Shown: positions 9,585-17,691 of the stretch, piece by piece
Position numbering within the stretch: the stretch's first letter is position 1
How the letters are laid out: each line of letters starts with the position of its first letter
Source: Planctomycetia bacterium
GTDB taxonomy: Bacteria > Planctomycetota > Planctomycetia > Pirellulales > JACPPG01
DNA: 64,000 bases
Assembly (NCBI GenBank): GCA_016191115.1
Contig: JACPPG010000015.1
Location: 62,001 to 126,000, forward strand
Direction of reading: 5' to 3'
Notes under the pieces: model-generated
The model's input: the letters and a program-made list of their open reading frames with translations, nothing else
What the model was told of the DNA's origin: nothing
Database searches by the model: none
Translations under genes and position numbers: made by a program

Positions 9585-10313
9585 TCAGTTGCCTGCATTG
9601 TCCGGCGGAGGACCGGAGCTGGCGCCGCGGGCGTCGTCCTTGCCTTCCTTCTTGGCCATCGACTTCTTCGTGCCCTTGCACTTCCCCTTGCACTGGCAGT
9701 TGCTGCTGCAGCAGCCCTGGCACTGGCTGGGGAGCGGCAGGGCCTGCAGCTCGCTCAGGTCCAATCTTGCCAGGCGGATGGCCGCTTCCAAATCCTCTTG
9801 CCGGGCCAGGGCCGTCCGTTCGTCCCCATCGTCACGCGCCTGCTCGGCGAGCAAGCGATAGAGTTGCCGCGACCCTTCGATCTCCGGCTCCCACTCGGCG
9901 CGCGGTTGCCCTTCGAGCCGCATCAGCCACGTCAGGTAGTACTTGGCGTTGGCCTCGGCCGTGCGGGCGTCGGTCAACAGCTTGGGATCGGTCGACGGGG
10001 CGTCCTGCAGCTGGGGCACAAGCGTCACCACTTCGTCGTATGCCGCGGGCAGTTGCCGGACGAGCATCTGCGCTTTGGCCCGCTCCAGCCGGATGCGCTG
10101 CGCCTCGGTCACACGATCGTCGGGCAAGGCTGCAAGCGCCTCGCTATAGAGCTTCACGGCCGTGCCGTAGTCGCCTGCGTCGGCGCTCTGTCGGGCCGCG
10201 GCCAGCAGGTCTTGCGTCTGGTCGAGCTCGAGGCGCTGCTGGCCTGGACCGTAGTGGTACGCTCCCACCGCCACCGGGACCATCAACCACGCCGCTAAAA
10301 CGATGCCGCGCAT
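9585..10313 (-). CDS. TPR-type protein with Cys-rich tail (BatE/BatC-like position)
   Basis: A 242-residue protein with a short N-terminal hydrophobic signal or anchor (MRGIVLAAWLMVPVAVGAY). Residues ~35-190 are helical and TPR-like (ARQSADAGDYGTAVKLYSEALAALPDD). The tail is unusual: six Cys within about 14 residues around position 205 (pattern CxxCCxxxCxCxxxC), then a Lys-rich stretch, then a Gly/Pro-rich end. It follows the two vWA genes, where Bat operons usually carry a TPR protein, so a role in the same complex is likely. The Cys cluster could bind a metal or form disulphides; nothing in the sequence decides this. The MITE-like element at 10363-10465 separates it from the upstream gene. 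Confidence 0.75.
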   Translation of the reverse strand: MRGIVLAAWLMVPVAVGAYHYGPGQQRLELDQTQDLLAAARQSADAGDYGTAVKLYSEALAALPDDRVTEAQRIRLERAKAQMLVRQLPAAYDEVVTLVPQLQDAPSTDPKLLTDARTAEANAKYYLTWLMRLEGQPRAEWEPEIEGSRQLYRLLAEQARDDGDERTALARQEDLEAAIRLARLDLSELQALPLPSQCQGCCSSNCQCKGKCKGTKKSMAKKEGKDDARGASSGPPPDNAGN

Positions 10314-10362
10314 GATTCAGCCTCCTTTTGGATTCGTGTCTCGTCCGTCCGCTTTTGAACTA

Positions 10363-10465
10363 AGGATCGACCGAAAAATAACTTCCTGATTCTCTGACCC
10401 CTCACGGGTGCCCTCTCCCGCAAGGGGCGAGGGTATTGACGAGAAGCTATTTTTCGGTCGATCCT
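10363..10465. repeat. MITE-like element with ~22-bp terminal inverted repeats
   Basis: AGGATCGACCGAAAAATA at 10363-10380 is repeated in inverse at 10448-10465; the match continues inward with one mismatch to about 22 bases. The 60-base core contains a GC-rich hairpin-like text (around CCCTCTCCCGCAAGGGGCGAGGG). There is no open frame. The right end supplies the TAG stop codon of the vWA gene (10464-10466), so the element abuts or truncates that gene's 3' end. Confidence 0.75.
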
Positions 10466-11495
10466 AAACCACTCCCGCGACCTCCCGCGGGCTGGATCTG
10501 CGCCCCTTAGTCGCCTCGCCGGTTCTCTTTTCATTCCGCCTTACTCCGGGCCGCCAGGCCGTGCCGACCCGCTGCAGGGCAAACGGCAATAGCCCCAGGA
10601 TCGCCGCCCCGAGGCCGCACGCCGCGAGCGCGTACTCGCGCTTCGTCAGCCGATCGAGCGGGCTCACCTCGCCCCCTTGCGTCACTTCGCGCAGCAGATC
10701 GGAGCCGACGTGCTTCTCGTTGCCGTCATGATACACGCCCCCCAGCCGGGCCGCGATCTGTCTTAGCGTGGAAACGTCCTGTTTCGAGTGGCGGCCGTCG
10801 ATGAACGACCCTTGACGCGGGTTGCCGACGCCCAGGACCAGCACATGCCCGATCGAGGCCGGCATCCGCGGCATGCCGGTCGACGGCACCGTGTCGCCGT
10901 CGCTCACTACGAGCATGGTCGCGCTGCCGGGTCGCCAGGGATGGGCGATGCGGGCCGCCTCTTGCAGGCCGGCAAACAAGTCCGTATTTCCCTTGGTGAA
11001 CGCATGGTGCATGGGCAGGTCGTCCATGATGTTGTGGATGACGTCCAGATCGCGCGTTTTTTCCACGACGGGAATCGCGCCATTGTACACGGCCACCACC
11101 GTCGTCAGGTACTGACGCACGGCCACGCGAGAGAACAACGACTCGATCAGGTCGCGAGCCCGCAGCCGACGCGTCTGCTTGCCGTCGGGTCCGGCGTCGG
11201 TCAGCCGCATGCTGGGCGAGACGTCGAAGACGATCAGCAGGTGCCGCATCTCGGATTCCGGGATGTCGTCGGCGCTGCGATGCACCTTGGGATCCAGAAG
11301 CATGAGAGTGACTAGTCCCCACGCCAGTCCACCGGCAGCCAAAGCGCGCAACGCCGGAACGAGGCGCACCCAGCGGGCCGGCCGCCCCGTCGGCCCGAAG
11401 GCTAGCGCGGCCACGCGGCGGACGCGGGCGGCGTGCAGCGCCTCGGCCGCGACGGCCAGGATCACGACGGCGGCGGTCGCCAGGATCGCTACCAC
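10464..11495 (-). CDS. vWA-domain membrane protein (BatB-like)
   Basis: A 343-residue protein if started at the GTG at 11495, which overlaps the upstream gene's stop (GTGGTAG); the frame extends to a TTG at 11561 without a better signal. N-terminal hydrophobic segments (residues 2-20 and ~50-68) precede a von Willebrand A domain with the MIDAS sequence DVSPS at about residues 91-95, followed by SDGDTVPSTGMP. A further membrane segment lies near the C-terminus (YALAACGLGAAILGLLPFAL), then a basic tail. In Bat operons two such proteins act with a MoxR ATPase. The last residues and stop codon are formed at the edge of an inverted-repeat element, so the natural C-terminus may have been longer. 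Confidence 0.85.
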   Translation of the reverse strand: MVAILATAAVVILAVAAEALHAARVRRVAALAFGPTGRPARWVRLVPALRALAAGGLAWGLVTLMLLDPKVHRSADDIPESEMRHLLIVFDVSPSMRLTDAGPDGKQTRRLRARDLIESLFSRVAVRQYLTTVVAVYNGAIPVVEKTRDLDVIHNIMDDLPMHHAFTKGNTDLFAGLQEAARIAHPWRPGSATMLVVSDGDTVPSTGMPRMPASIGHVLVLGVGNPRQGSFIDGRHSKQDVSTLRQIAARLGGVYHDGNEKHVGSDLLREVTQGGEVSPLDRLTKREYALAACGLGAAILGLLPFALQRVGTAWRPGVRRNEKRTGEATKGRRSSPREVAGVV

Positions 11496-12409
11496 GGCGT
11501 GTACCTCAGGCCAAAGAGTGCCGTGCTCATAAGCCCCAGCAAGGACAGACCGGCGATGCAATACGGGCCAAAGTGGTCGAACGTCTCCGGGGCCAATTGC
11601 ACCAATTCGGTCTGTTGCATCTTGTCGATCCGGGCAAAGACGTTGATCAGCGTCTGCGGATCGTCGACCTCGAAGACTTCGCCTCCGGTGATCGCCACCA
11701 GGTTGACGATGTCGCCTGGGATCGTCGTTTCGGCAATGTGCACGGCGTGCACGACGATGTTGCTTTCCTTGAGTTGCTGGCCGATTTCCTGGGCCCGATC
11801 GCCGTATAGGTCAGCGCTCATTCCGTCGGACACCAAGACGATCATGCGGTCCCCCTCCTCGCGCTCGCGGAGCACGCGGCGGCACGCCACCAGGGCCTTG
11901 CCGATCTCGGTTCCGCCAAACCACGGCGGCGCCTTTTGAGGACTCATGAACGGCGGCGCGCACTTGATCGCCGACACGTCCGACGTCAGCGGCACCCAGT
12001 GCATGACGTTGTTGCCGAAGAACGTCAGGCCGAAGGCGTCGCCGCGGCGATAATCCACGAATTTGTTGATCGCCTCCATGGCGGCGTCGTACCGCGTGCC
12101 CGACCCGAACGACGACCCCATGCTGCCCGAAATGTCCACGCAGAACTCGATGTTCGTCAGGGCCCGGCGGTTCTTCGGCGCGCCGGCCTGCTGCGGACTC
12201 GCGAGAATAGCGATCACCACGGCCAGCAAGAGCGCCGGCAGCGATTCGGCCAGGTTCACGGCAAAGGCCAAAGGCCGGCCGCGGCGGGCGCCGCTAAAGT
12301 CGAACGGCAGCACCAGCCGTCCTTGGTCACGCCGCCACACGCGCCATAGCAAAACGGCCGGCACGGCCAATAGCAACAGCACCAAAGGGCGGCCGAAGGG
12401 GAGCGTCAT
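11489..12409 (-). CDS. vWA-domain membrane protein (BatA-like)
   Basis: A 306-residue protein with N-terminal membrane segments (residues ~8-22 and ~52-70), an intact vWA MIDAS motif DISGS at 92-96, a conserved downstream SDGMSADLYG strand-loop, and a C-terminal membrane segment (YCIAGLSLLGLMSTALFGL). This is the standard BatA layout. The start overlaps the stop of the upstream BatD-like gene by four bases, and its own stop overlaps the start of the next vWA gene, so three consecutive genes are probably translationally coupled. It likely forms a cell-envelope complex remodelled by the MoxR ATPase of the same operon. The client is not known. Confidence 0.9.
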   Translation of the reverse strand: MTLPFGRPLVLLLLAVPAVLLWRVWRRDQGRLVLPFDFSGARRGRPLAFAVNLAESLPALLLAVVIAILASPQQAGAPKNRRALTNIEFCVDISGSMGSSFGSGTRYDAAMEAINKFVDYRRGDAFGLTFFGNNVMHWVPLTSDVSAIKCAPPFMSPQKAPPWFGGTEIGKALVACRRVLREREEGDRMIVLVSDGMSADLYGDRAQEIGQQLKESNIVVHAVHIAETTIPGDIVNLVAITGGEVFEVDDPQTLINVFARIDKMQQTELVQLAPETFDHFGPYCIAGLSLLGLMSTALFGLRYTPW

Positions 12410-13275
12410 CGTGAATGCGCCTCCGCCGCGACGGGAACGCGGTCGAGTTCATCCGCCGGCAGATCACGATACGGCGACAAAAGTGCGTTGATGTCGACTT
12501 CGCCTGCCCCAGCCGGCCGATGGAGCCAGGTCTCCAACTGCCGCACAAGCGGGCTGGCCTCGGGGTGGGAGCGAAGCTTTTCGAGCGCGACAGCCGGCGG
12601 CAAATCGTCCATACCCAAACGCCGCCGCCAATAGCCCACCAATGCCCTTTCCAACTCGGCGAGCTTCTCCGGCGGCAATCTGCCCGCCGTCGCATCGGCG
12701 ACCAAGGGGCGCAGCCGGTCGGCCAGCGACAGCGAAGCTTCGGCGCCGCTGGTCTCGCCTGCTCGCTTGCGTCGCGGGTAGAGCAGCCAGATGAGCACGG
12801 CCAGCCAGACGATGCCCGCGGCCGCTAGCAACAGCCGATAGCCGCCCAAGCGAGGAAGCGGGCCGCTGGCCAGGTCGTTGGGCCGGATTTGACCCGGCGG
12901 CAGCAGGGTTTCGATCTTCACCTCGAGTGCCGGCAGATCATCGGTCGTCGAGCCGTCCTTGCGGCGCAGGTACGCGCGCAGATCGTACTCGCCCGGCTCC
13001 AATCCCTGATAAGAAATGTCGTAACGCATGGCTGTGCCGTGCGGGTAGACCGCTTCGATGCGGACCACGACCGGCGTGGCATCGTCCCACGGCGCCGCTT
13101 CCAGCTCGGTGCCCTGAAGCACGAGCTGCTCGACGCGCGCCGGCAGCCCCACGGTGCTCCGCGGCAGTTTGGGCACTTCGGCAGCGCGGGCGGATGCGGC
13201 GACGATCGCGCACCACGACGCGACGGCACAGAGGCCGCATACGCTCGTGCGCGATGCCCCTTCCACCCACCGCAT
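12406..13275 (-). CDS. BatD-like membrane protein
   Basis: A 289-residue protein with a signal peptide (cleavage likely after AARAA near residue 32), a periplasmic beta-rich domain (residues ~35-155, with a typical LPPGQIRPNDLA end), one membrane segment (YRLLLAAAGIVWLAVLIWLLY) followed by RRKR, and a cytoplasmic helical domain (about 190-289). This matches the small BatD/DUF4381-type proteins found between DUF58 and vWA genes in MoxR clusters. Its 3' end overlaps the next gene by four bases. The periplasmic part could bind a substrate or partner; no catalytic motif is seen. Confidence 0.75.
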   Translation of the reverse strand: MRWVEGASRTSVCGLCAVASWCAIVAASARAAEVPKLPRSTVGLPARVEQLVLQGTELEAAPWDDATPVVVRIEAVYPHGTAMRYDISYQGLEPGEYDLRAYLRRKDGSTTDDLPALEVKIETLLPPGQIRPNDLASGPLPRLGGYRLLLAAAGIVWLAVLIWLLYPRRKRAGETSGAEASLSLADRLRPLVADATAGRLPPEKLAELERALVGYWRRRLGMDDLPPAVALEKLRSHPEASPLVRQLETWLHRPAGAGEVDINALLSPYRDLPADELDRVPVAAEAHSR

Positions 13276-13304
13276 GTGTGGATTCCTTGTGGCGATTGTC
13301 CGCG

Positions 13305-14135
13305 TTACCGCACGCCGCGCCCCAGCACGTCCCGCGCTCGAAAGAAGCTCCGCAACCGGTGCGCATGGGGACGGTCAGTATCGACGATCAGGTGATCGAC
13401 CCGCGAATGTTTGAGATCGGTGTCCAGACGCCCTTGGTCGAGCCACGTGCGCCGCCCGTGCGTCACAAAGGCGTGCCCGGTTTCCGCTTCGCGGGCGAGC
13501 AACAACCCGGCGCCGGGCAGGCCGCGCTCGGCCGGATCGCGCATTTGCAGCGCCACGCAATCGTGCTGTTGTGCCAAGAGGCGAAGCGCCGCGGGCGCCG
13601 TCTCATCGTGCAGATCCGAGAGCACGATCACGAGCGCCCGATTCGCCAACCTCGTCCCCAACTCCGCGACGCGGCGGCCCAGCGCCGTGGTCTCGTGATA
13701 GTGAAAGCTGCGCAGGCGGTGTAGCCACTGCAGCACCTGGTCGCGGGCGAGGCTCGGGTCGATCCGCACGTCCCGTTCTCCGACGCCCAACACACCGACC
13801 GGCGTTGCCCGGTCCAGGCAAGCCAGCGCAATCCCGCCGGCGATCTGCAAGGCCACGGCGTACTTCGTGGTTCGCGTCACGCCGACCGTCATGGACGCCG
13901 AGGTATCGAGTAACAGATAGCAGGGCAACCGCTTCGGCGCTTCGTATTCCTTGACGAACACGCGGCCCGTTCGCGCCGTGACGCGCCAGTCGATCGCGCG
14001 AACCGAGTCGCCCGCCTGGTAGGGGCGAGACTGCATGAACTCGATCCCTGCCCCCAGGTAGGGCGAGCGGTCGACGCCGTAGCTAAAGCTGTCAGCCAGC
14101 CGCCGGACGGTCACGTAGAACCGCCGCGAGTCCAT
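13305..14135 (-). CDS. DUF58 domain protein of MoxR operon
   Basis: A 276-residue soluble protein. The N-terminus RRLADSFSYGVDRSPYLG and the RPYQAGDSVRAIDWRVTART stretch are the DUF58 signature, and the core is a vWA-like fold with a degenerate metal site (LLLDTSASM). DUF58 proteins nearly always accompany MoxR AAA+ ATPases and are thought to serve as adaptors. The ATG at 14135 is preferred; a GTG at 14165 in frame would add ten residues. It lies 61 bases after moxR and 29 bases before the BatD-like gene, in one operon. Confidence 0.88.
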   Translation of the reverse strand: MDSRRFYVTVRRLADSFSYGVDRSPYLGAGIEFMQSRPYQAGDSVRAIDWRVTARTGRVFVKEYEAPKRLPCYLLLDTSASMTVGVTRTTKYAVALQIAGGIALACLDRATPVGVLGVGERDVRIDPSLARDQVLQWLHRLRSFHYHETTALGRRVAELGTRLANRALVIVLSDLHDETAPAALRLLAQQHDCVALQMRDPAERGLPGAGLLLAREAETGHAFVTHGRRTWLDQGRLDTDLKHSRVDHLIVDTDRPHAHRLRSFFRARDVLGRGVR

Positions 14136-14196
14136 GACCTCCAGCGTTTCAAGGTTTCCTTCCACGCCTGGCTCTCACGTGTGTGACGGCGAATGT

Positions 14197-15252
14197 CTAA
14201 ATCCGAATGTGGCTCGCTCTCGTCGTTGGATTTCGCGTGAATCCGAACTCGTCCAGCAATTGCCGCAGCACGTCGGCGCCGGTGTAGCCGTCGGCCAGGG
14301 CCTCGTAGTTCAATCGCATGCGGTGCAGCATCACGTCCTCGGCCAGCGCGTACAGGTCCTCGGGCACGACGTAGTCGCGCCCATGGATCAACGCCCGCGC
14401 CCGCGACGCCTTCACCAAGGCGATGCCCGCGCGAGGGCTGCAGCCCAGCTCGATGCGCGGGTGCGAACGGGTCCGCTTGACCAACTCCACGACGTGCTCG
14501 ACGAACGTATCGGAGACGTGCACCTGGTGCACCACTTCCATGGCCTCGACCAGCTCTTCGCTCGATCCGACCGGCCCTCCTTCGAGCACGTCGAACTCGG
14601 TCTTGACGATCGCGCCGCGCTCCTCGCGCTGCACGCCCAGGGCCATGTTGCGCTTCAGCACCTCGCGCTCCTCGACGGCATCGGGGTAGTCGAGCCGATT
14701 GCAAAGCAGGAAGCGATCGAGTTGCGCCTCGGGCAACTCGAACGTGCCGCTCTGCTCGACCGGGTTCTGCGTGGCGATGACCAGGAACGGCGCGGGTAAC
14801 CGAAAACTCTCCTTGCCGATCGTGACTTTCCGCTCTTGCATCGCTTCCAATAGCGCGCTTTGCACCTTGGGGGCGGCGCGGTTGATCTCGTCGGCCAAAA
14901 GCAAGTTTGTGAAGACCGGCCCCTTCACCGTGCGGAAGTCATTGGTCCGCTGGTCGAGAATCTCGCTCCCCAGGATGTCGCTGGGCAAGAGATCGATCGT
15001 AAACTGAATCCGCGCGAACGACAGGTCGATCGTCTTCGACAGCGTGGCCACCAAAAGCGTCTTGGCCAGGCCGGGCACGCCCTGCAACAGCAAGTGGCCA
15101 CCGGTGAAAAGAGAGATCAACAATCGCTCCACGACGATGTCTTGCCCGACGACGACCGTGGCGATGCGATCGCGGACCGCCTCGACAAACCGGATGGTCC
15201 GCGCGGCGGCGTCATTGGGGAGTCGCGGGGCAGGACGTTCTAAAGTTGCCAT
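14197..15252 (-). CDS. moxR: MoxR family AAA+ ATPase
   Basis: A 351-residue cytoplasmic ATPase. Walker A is GVPGLAKT (about 58-65), Walker B is LLLADE (117-122), and the sensor region IATQNPVEQSGTFELPEAQLDRF is the MoxR signature. The C-terminal lid domain includes LGCSPRAGIALVKASRARA. MoxR proteins remodel or assemble partner complexes together with vWA-domain proteins. It is the first gene of the minus-strand operon moxR, DUF58, BatD-like, BatA-like, BatB-like, TPR, with a 667-base gene-free stretch upstream that presumably holds the promoter. Confidence 0.95.
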   Translation of the reverse strand: MATLERPAPRLPNDAAARTIRFVEAVRDRIATVVVGQDIVVERLLISLFTGGHLLLQGVPGLAKTLLVATLSKTIDLSFARIQFTIDLLPSDILGSEILDQRTNDFRTVKGPVFTNLLLADEINRAAPKVQSALLEAMQERKVTIGKESFRLPAPFLVIATQNPVEQSGTFELPEAQLDRFLLCNRLDYPDAVEEREVLKRNMALGVQREERGAIVKTEFDVLEGGPVGSSEELVEAMEVVHQVHVSDTFVEHVVELVKRTRSHPRIELGCSPRAGIALVKASRARALIHGRDYVVPEDLYALAEDVMLHRMRLNYEALADGYTGADVLRQLLDEFGFTRNPTTRASHIRI

Positions 15253-15919
15253 GCTGTCTTCCGCTTCGCAAAAGGCCCGTTAGCGAAATCGATGTTGCAT
15301 GTTTTCAAGTCGACGTGGGCGCGGCTTTCCCAACATAGATAACGCCGGCCAACGGAAAACGGTTCGTGAAAAAGCGCTCTGGCGCGCGTAAATCTTCCGT
15401 GACGCGATCGCTAGCGGCACGAATAGAGCGCACGCGGCAACGCGTGAAGCTCTCCTCTTCCAGATAGTTCCGATCTGTTCTTGCGCGAAGCGGACGCGCG
15501 ATGCTACCACGCGCCGCGATTCGCCGCCCTTGTCGCGAAATTAGCGCGAAATCGAACGGCCCCGGTGGAGGCCGAATCCACCGCCAGCAACCGCCTAAGA
15601 TGATACCCATTCGGAGAAGCGGATTGCAAGAAAATCCCGCGCGATTCCGGGGCAAGCGGATGCCGGCGGCACCAAGGCGAAGGATAGGAAAATCGCGGGC
15701 AAAGCGCGGTTACGCCCCCGATTCACACCGCGCCTGGGCGGTTCCGCTTCAGCCCCGCTCGATGGCCTCGACCCGTGTCGCAAGCCGGGCATTGCATGTG
15801 CGTATCCGTGCGTGGACTTCCCATTCAGGAGGGAGGGCAAGGCTCCCGCCGAGCCGCGCGGTCCAGCGGCGCGGCTCAGCAGGAGCTTCGCCCTCCCCTC
15901 GGAACCTGACCTGAAGATC
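15253..15919. other. Gene-free stretch with one hairpin repeat
   Basis: No credible gene lies here: the open frames have poor composition and no start signals. It must hold the promoter of the minus-strand MoxR operon, though no clear -35/-10 pair stands out. The left end near 15,920 carries palindromic repeat A1, just downstream of the secreted protein gene that ends at 15,920. Confidence 0.6.
15831..15897. repeat. Palindromic repeat family A, copy 1
   Basis: The arms at 15831-15859 and 15869-15897 pair over 29 bases with four mismatches, with a 9-base loop. The left arm begins GGGAGGGCAAGGCTCCCG. The same arms occur at 58713-58801 and 61172-61244. It follows a minus-strand gene and could work as a bidirectional transcription stop or an mRNA-end protector. 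Confidence 0.85.
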
Positions 15920-17431
15920 TTAATCCTGCCGAAAAGTATAGGTCGCGTCGTCGAAATAGATCGTCTGGCTGTTGCCATCGATCCAGGTGGTGATGATGCC
16001 GAACCGGTCGAACCGCGTGCCGTCCGTCTTGTGCGTCTTGGGGACAGGAATGGTGACCGACTCGCGGTCCAAGGTGACTGTCATCCGCCCATCGCGATCT
16101 CCCGTGCCCGGCGCGTACGCAAACGTCCAGTCGTGCGTCTTTCGATCGGGCAGGATATGCGGCAATCCGGCCGCGGCGTGCTCCGAGCGCCCATCGCCGC
16201 GCAGTCGATAGACAGGCGCGAAATAGAACCCCTCCCGACTCGGCGCATCCGTCGAGATTCCGAAAAAGCTTCGCGGCAGTCCGAATTCCTGCGACGGATT
16301 GATGTCGGTGCTTTCGCGCGAGTTGAAGAACCCCAACAGCACACCACTGTCGGTGACCGCGCGGCGCAGACACACCTTGCCCGAGGCCACGAGCGGTTTT
16401 TCAAGCGTCAGCTCGCTTAGCCGATCGGCGTACCAGGCCATGCGATCGGCATAGCGGCAATCGCCACGGAAGATCAAGCCACCCAGCTCGCCGCGGCCCT
16501 CGCCGCCGGCCAACTGCGTGGCGCTGAAACCGAAATCGAATCGCGGCCGCACGAGCGCGCTGTCGTACGAGCGGCGGTTGTTGCGTTCGTCCCACCGCGG
16601 GTCCTCGGAAAAGTCATAGTTCTGACCGTTGACTGACACATCGTCGAGCCAGATTTCGCCGCCTGTGTCGGCCGACTTCATCACGTTGAGCAAGCCGAAT
16701 CGGTTAAACTGGGCCCCGTCCTGGCGGTGCTCGGCCGCGAGATCGCACACGGCCCTGTCGCCGTCGATCGTGGCGGTGATCGCCCCGTGTCCTTCGTTGG
16801 CCCGCGGGTCGTAGCGGAGCGACCAGCGGTGGACAGCTCCCTTGGTCGCGAAGCCCTTGAGCTCCAGCCGGCGGCTCTTGGGATTGGCGACCGTGGGAAA
16901 TGCTTGCGGGCTGTCGCCGCCGGCCCGCCAGCGGGCCGTCGCATATTCGACGTAGGCATAGACGACTTCACCACGGCCGGCCAGACGCAAGGCGATCGAA
17001 TTGGGCGTGCGCCACTCGTTGAGCGTGTCGGCGTTGAAAAAACCCACGAGCACGTGGAAGGGGCGGTCGTTGCAAGCGAGCGTCCCGGAGGCCGACAGCG
17101 GCTGGTCGAACGTGGCCGCGGGTATCTTGGCGGCGTAATAAGCGGGCTCGGCGGCCGGCGTGATCAGGCCGCCGATTTCTCCCTCCGCCCCGCCCGCGTG
17201 TGTCGTGCGACTGTAGCCGAAATCCTGCCGCACCAATCGTGGCGCGGGACTGGTCGCGCGATGGTTGTGCCCCTCCCAGCCGGGGTCCTTGTCGAAATGC
17301 TCAGTCCGCTCGGCGGCGCACGCGAATGGACTGGCAACCGTTACAAGGAGCGGCACCGAGACGGCCTGAATCGCTGTTCGCAACCAGACCGTAAAGCGCG
17401 CGACGGGGTAGCCACCGTTCCCAGGGGACAT
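15920..17431 (-). CDS. Secreted protein with two duplicated beta-rich domains
   Basis: A 503-residue protein preceded by a perfect GGAGGTG ribosome site. The N-terminal ~40 residues form a signal peptide (VSVPLLVTVASPFACAA). The mature protein contains two similar halves: one starts FDKDPGWEGHNHR and the other FSEDPRWDERNNRR, each followed by a Phe/Gly/Tyr stretch, a GGxxGExGGLI motif, a xASGxx-strand, and an ending with FNRFGLLN or FDRFGIIT plus a strand containing IWLDDV or IYFDDA. This suggests an internal duplication of a concanavalin-like (LamG-type) domain of ~230 residues. Such domains bind sugars or matrix; no catalytic residues are recognisable. It stands alone, 260 bases after the nitrilase-family gene. 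Confidence 0.75.
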   Translation of the reverse strand: MSPGNGGYPVARFTVWLRTAIQAVSVPLLVTVASPFACAAERTEHFDKDPGWEGHNHRATSPAPRLVRQDFGYSRTTHAGGAEGEIGGLITPAAEPAYYAAKIPAATFDQPLSASGTLACNDRPFHVLVGFFNADTLNEWRTPNSIALRLAGRGEVVYAYVEYATARWRAGGDSPQAFPTVANPKSRRLELKGFATKGAVHRWSLRYDPRANEGHGAITATIDGDRAVCDLAAEHRQDGAQFNRFGLLNVMKSADTGGEIWLDDVSVNGQNYDFSEDPRWDERNNRRSYDSALVRPRFDFGFSATQLAGGEGRGELGGLIFRGDCRYADRMAWYADRLSELTLEKPLVASGKVCLRRAVTDSGVLLGFFNSRESTDINPSQEFGLPRSFFGISTDAPSREGFYFAPVYRLRGDGRSEHAAAGLPHILPDRKTHDWTFAYAPGTGDRDGRMTVTLDRESVTIPVPKTHKTDGTRFDRFGIITTWIDGNSQTIYFDDATYTFRQD

Positions 17432-17590
17432 CGAAGCACCTCCTTCAGCCGCAGCGCCGCTGTTAAAGTTAACGTTCCAAACAGGTAGTCACCGAGAACA
17501 CCGACCTCACAAAGTCGGCGGCCGGCTTTGCATGCTCGCTGTCCTCTGTGCTGCAAACGATTCAAATCTTCGCGAGCCGTGCAAGTGTTT

Positions 17591-17670
17591 GAATCACGAA
17601 AACGCGAAAGCACGAAACGGCAAGAGTTTATGTTGATTCTTTTTTTCGTGCTCTCGTGCTTTCGTGATTC
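17591..17670. repeat. Long inverted repeat (family E)
   Basis: GAATCACGAAAACGCGAA at 17591-17608 begins a 27-base arm that pairs with 17644-17670 with few mismatches, around a 26-base loop. The arms are themselves built from an internal CGAAA/GCACGAAA repeat. It lies just downstream of the minus-strand nitrilase-family gene and may act as a terminator on that strand. Confidence 0.75.
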
Positions 17671-17691
17671 AATTCTTGGTTGCGGGCGCGC

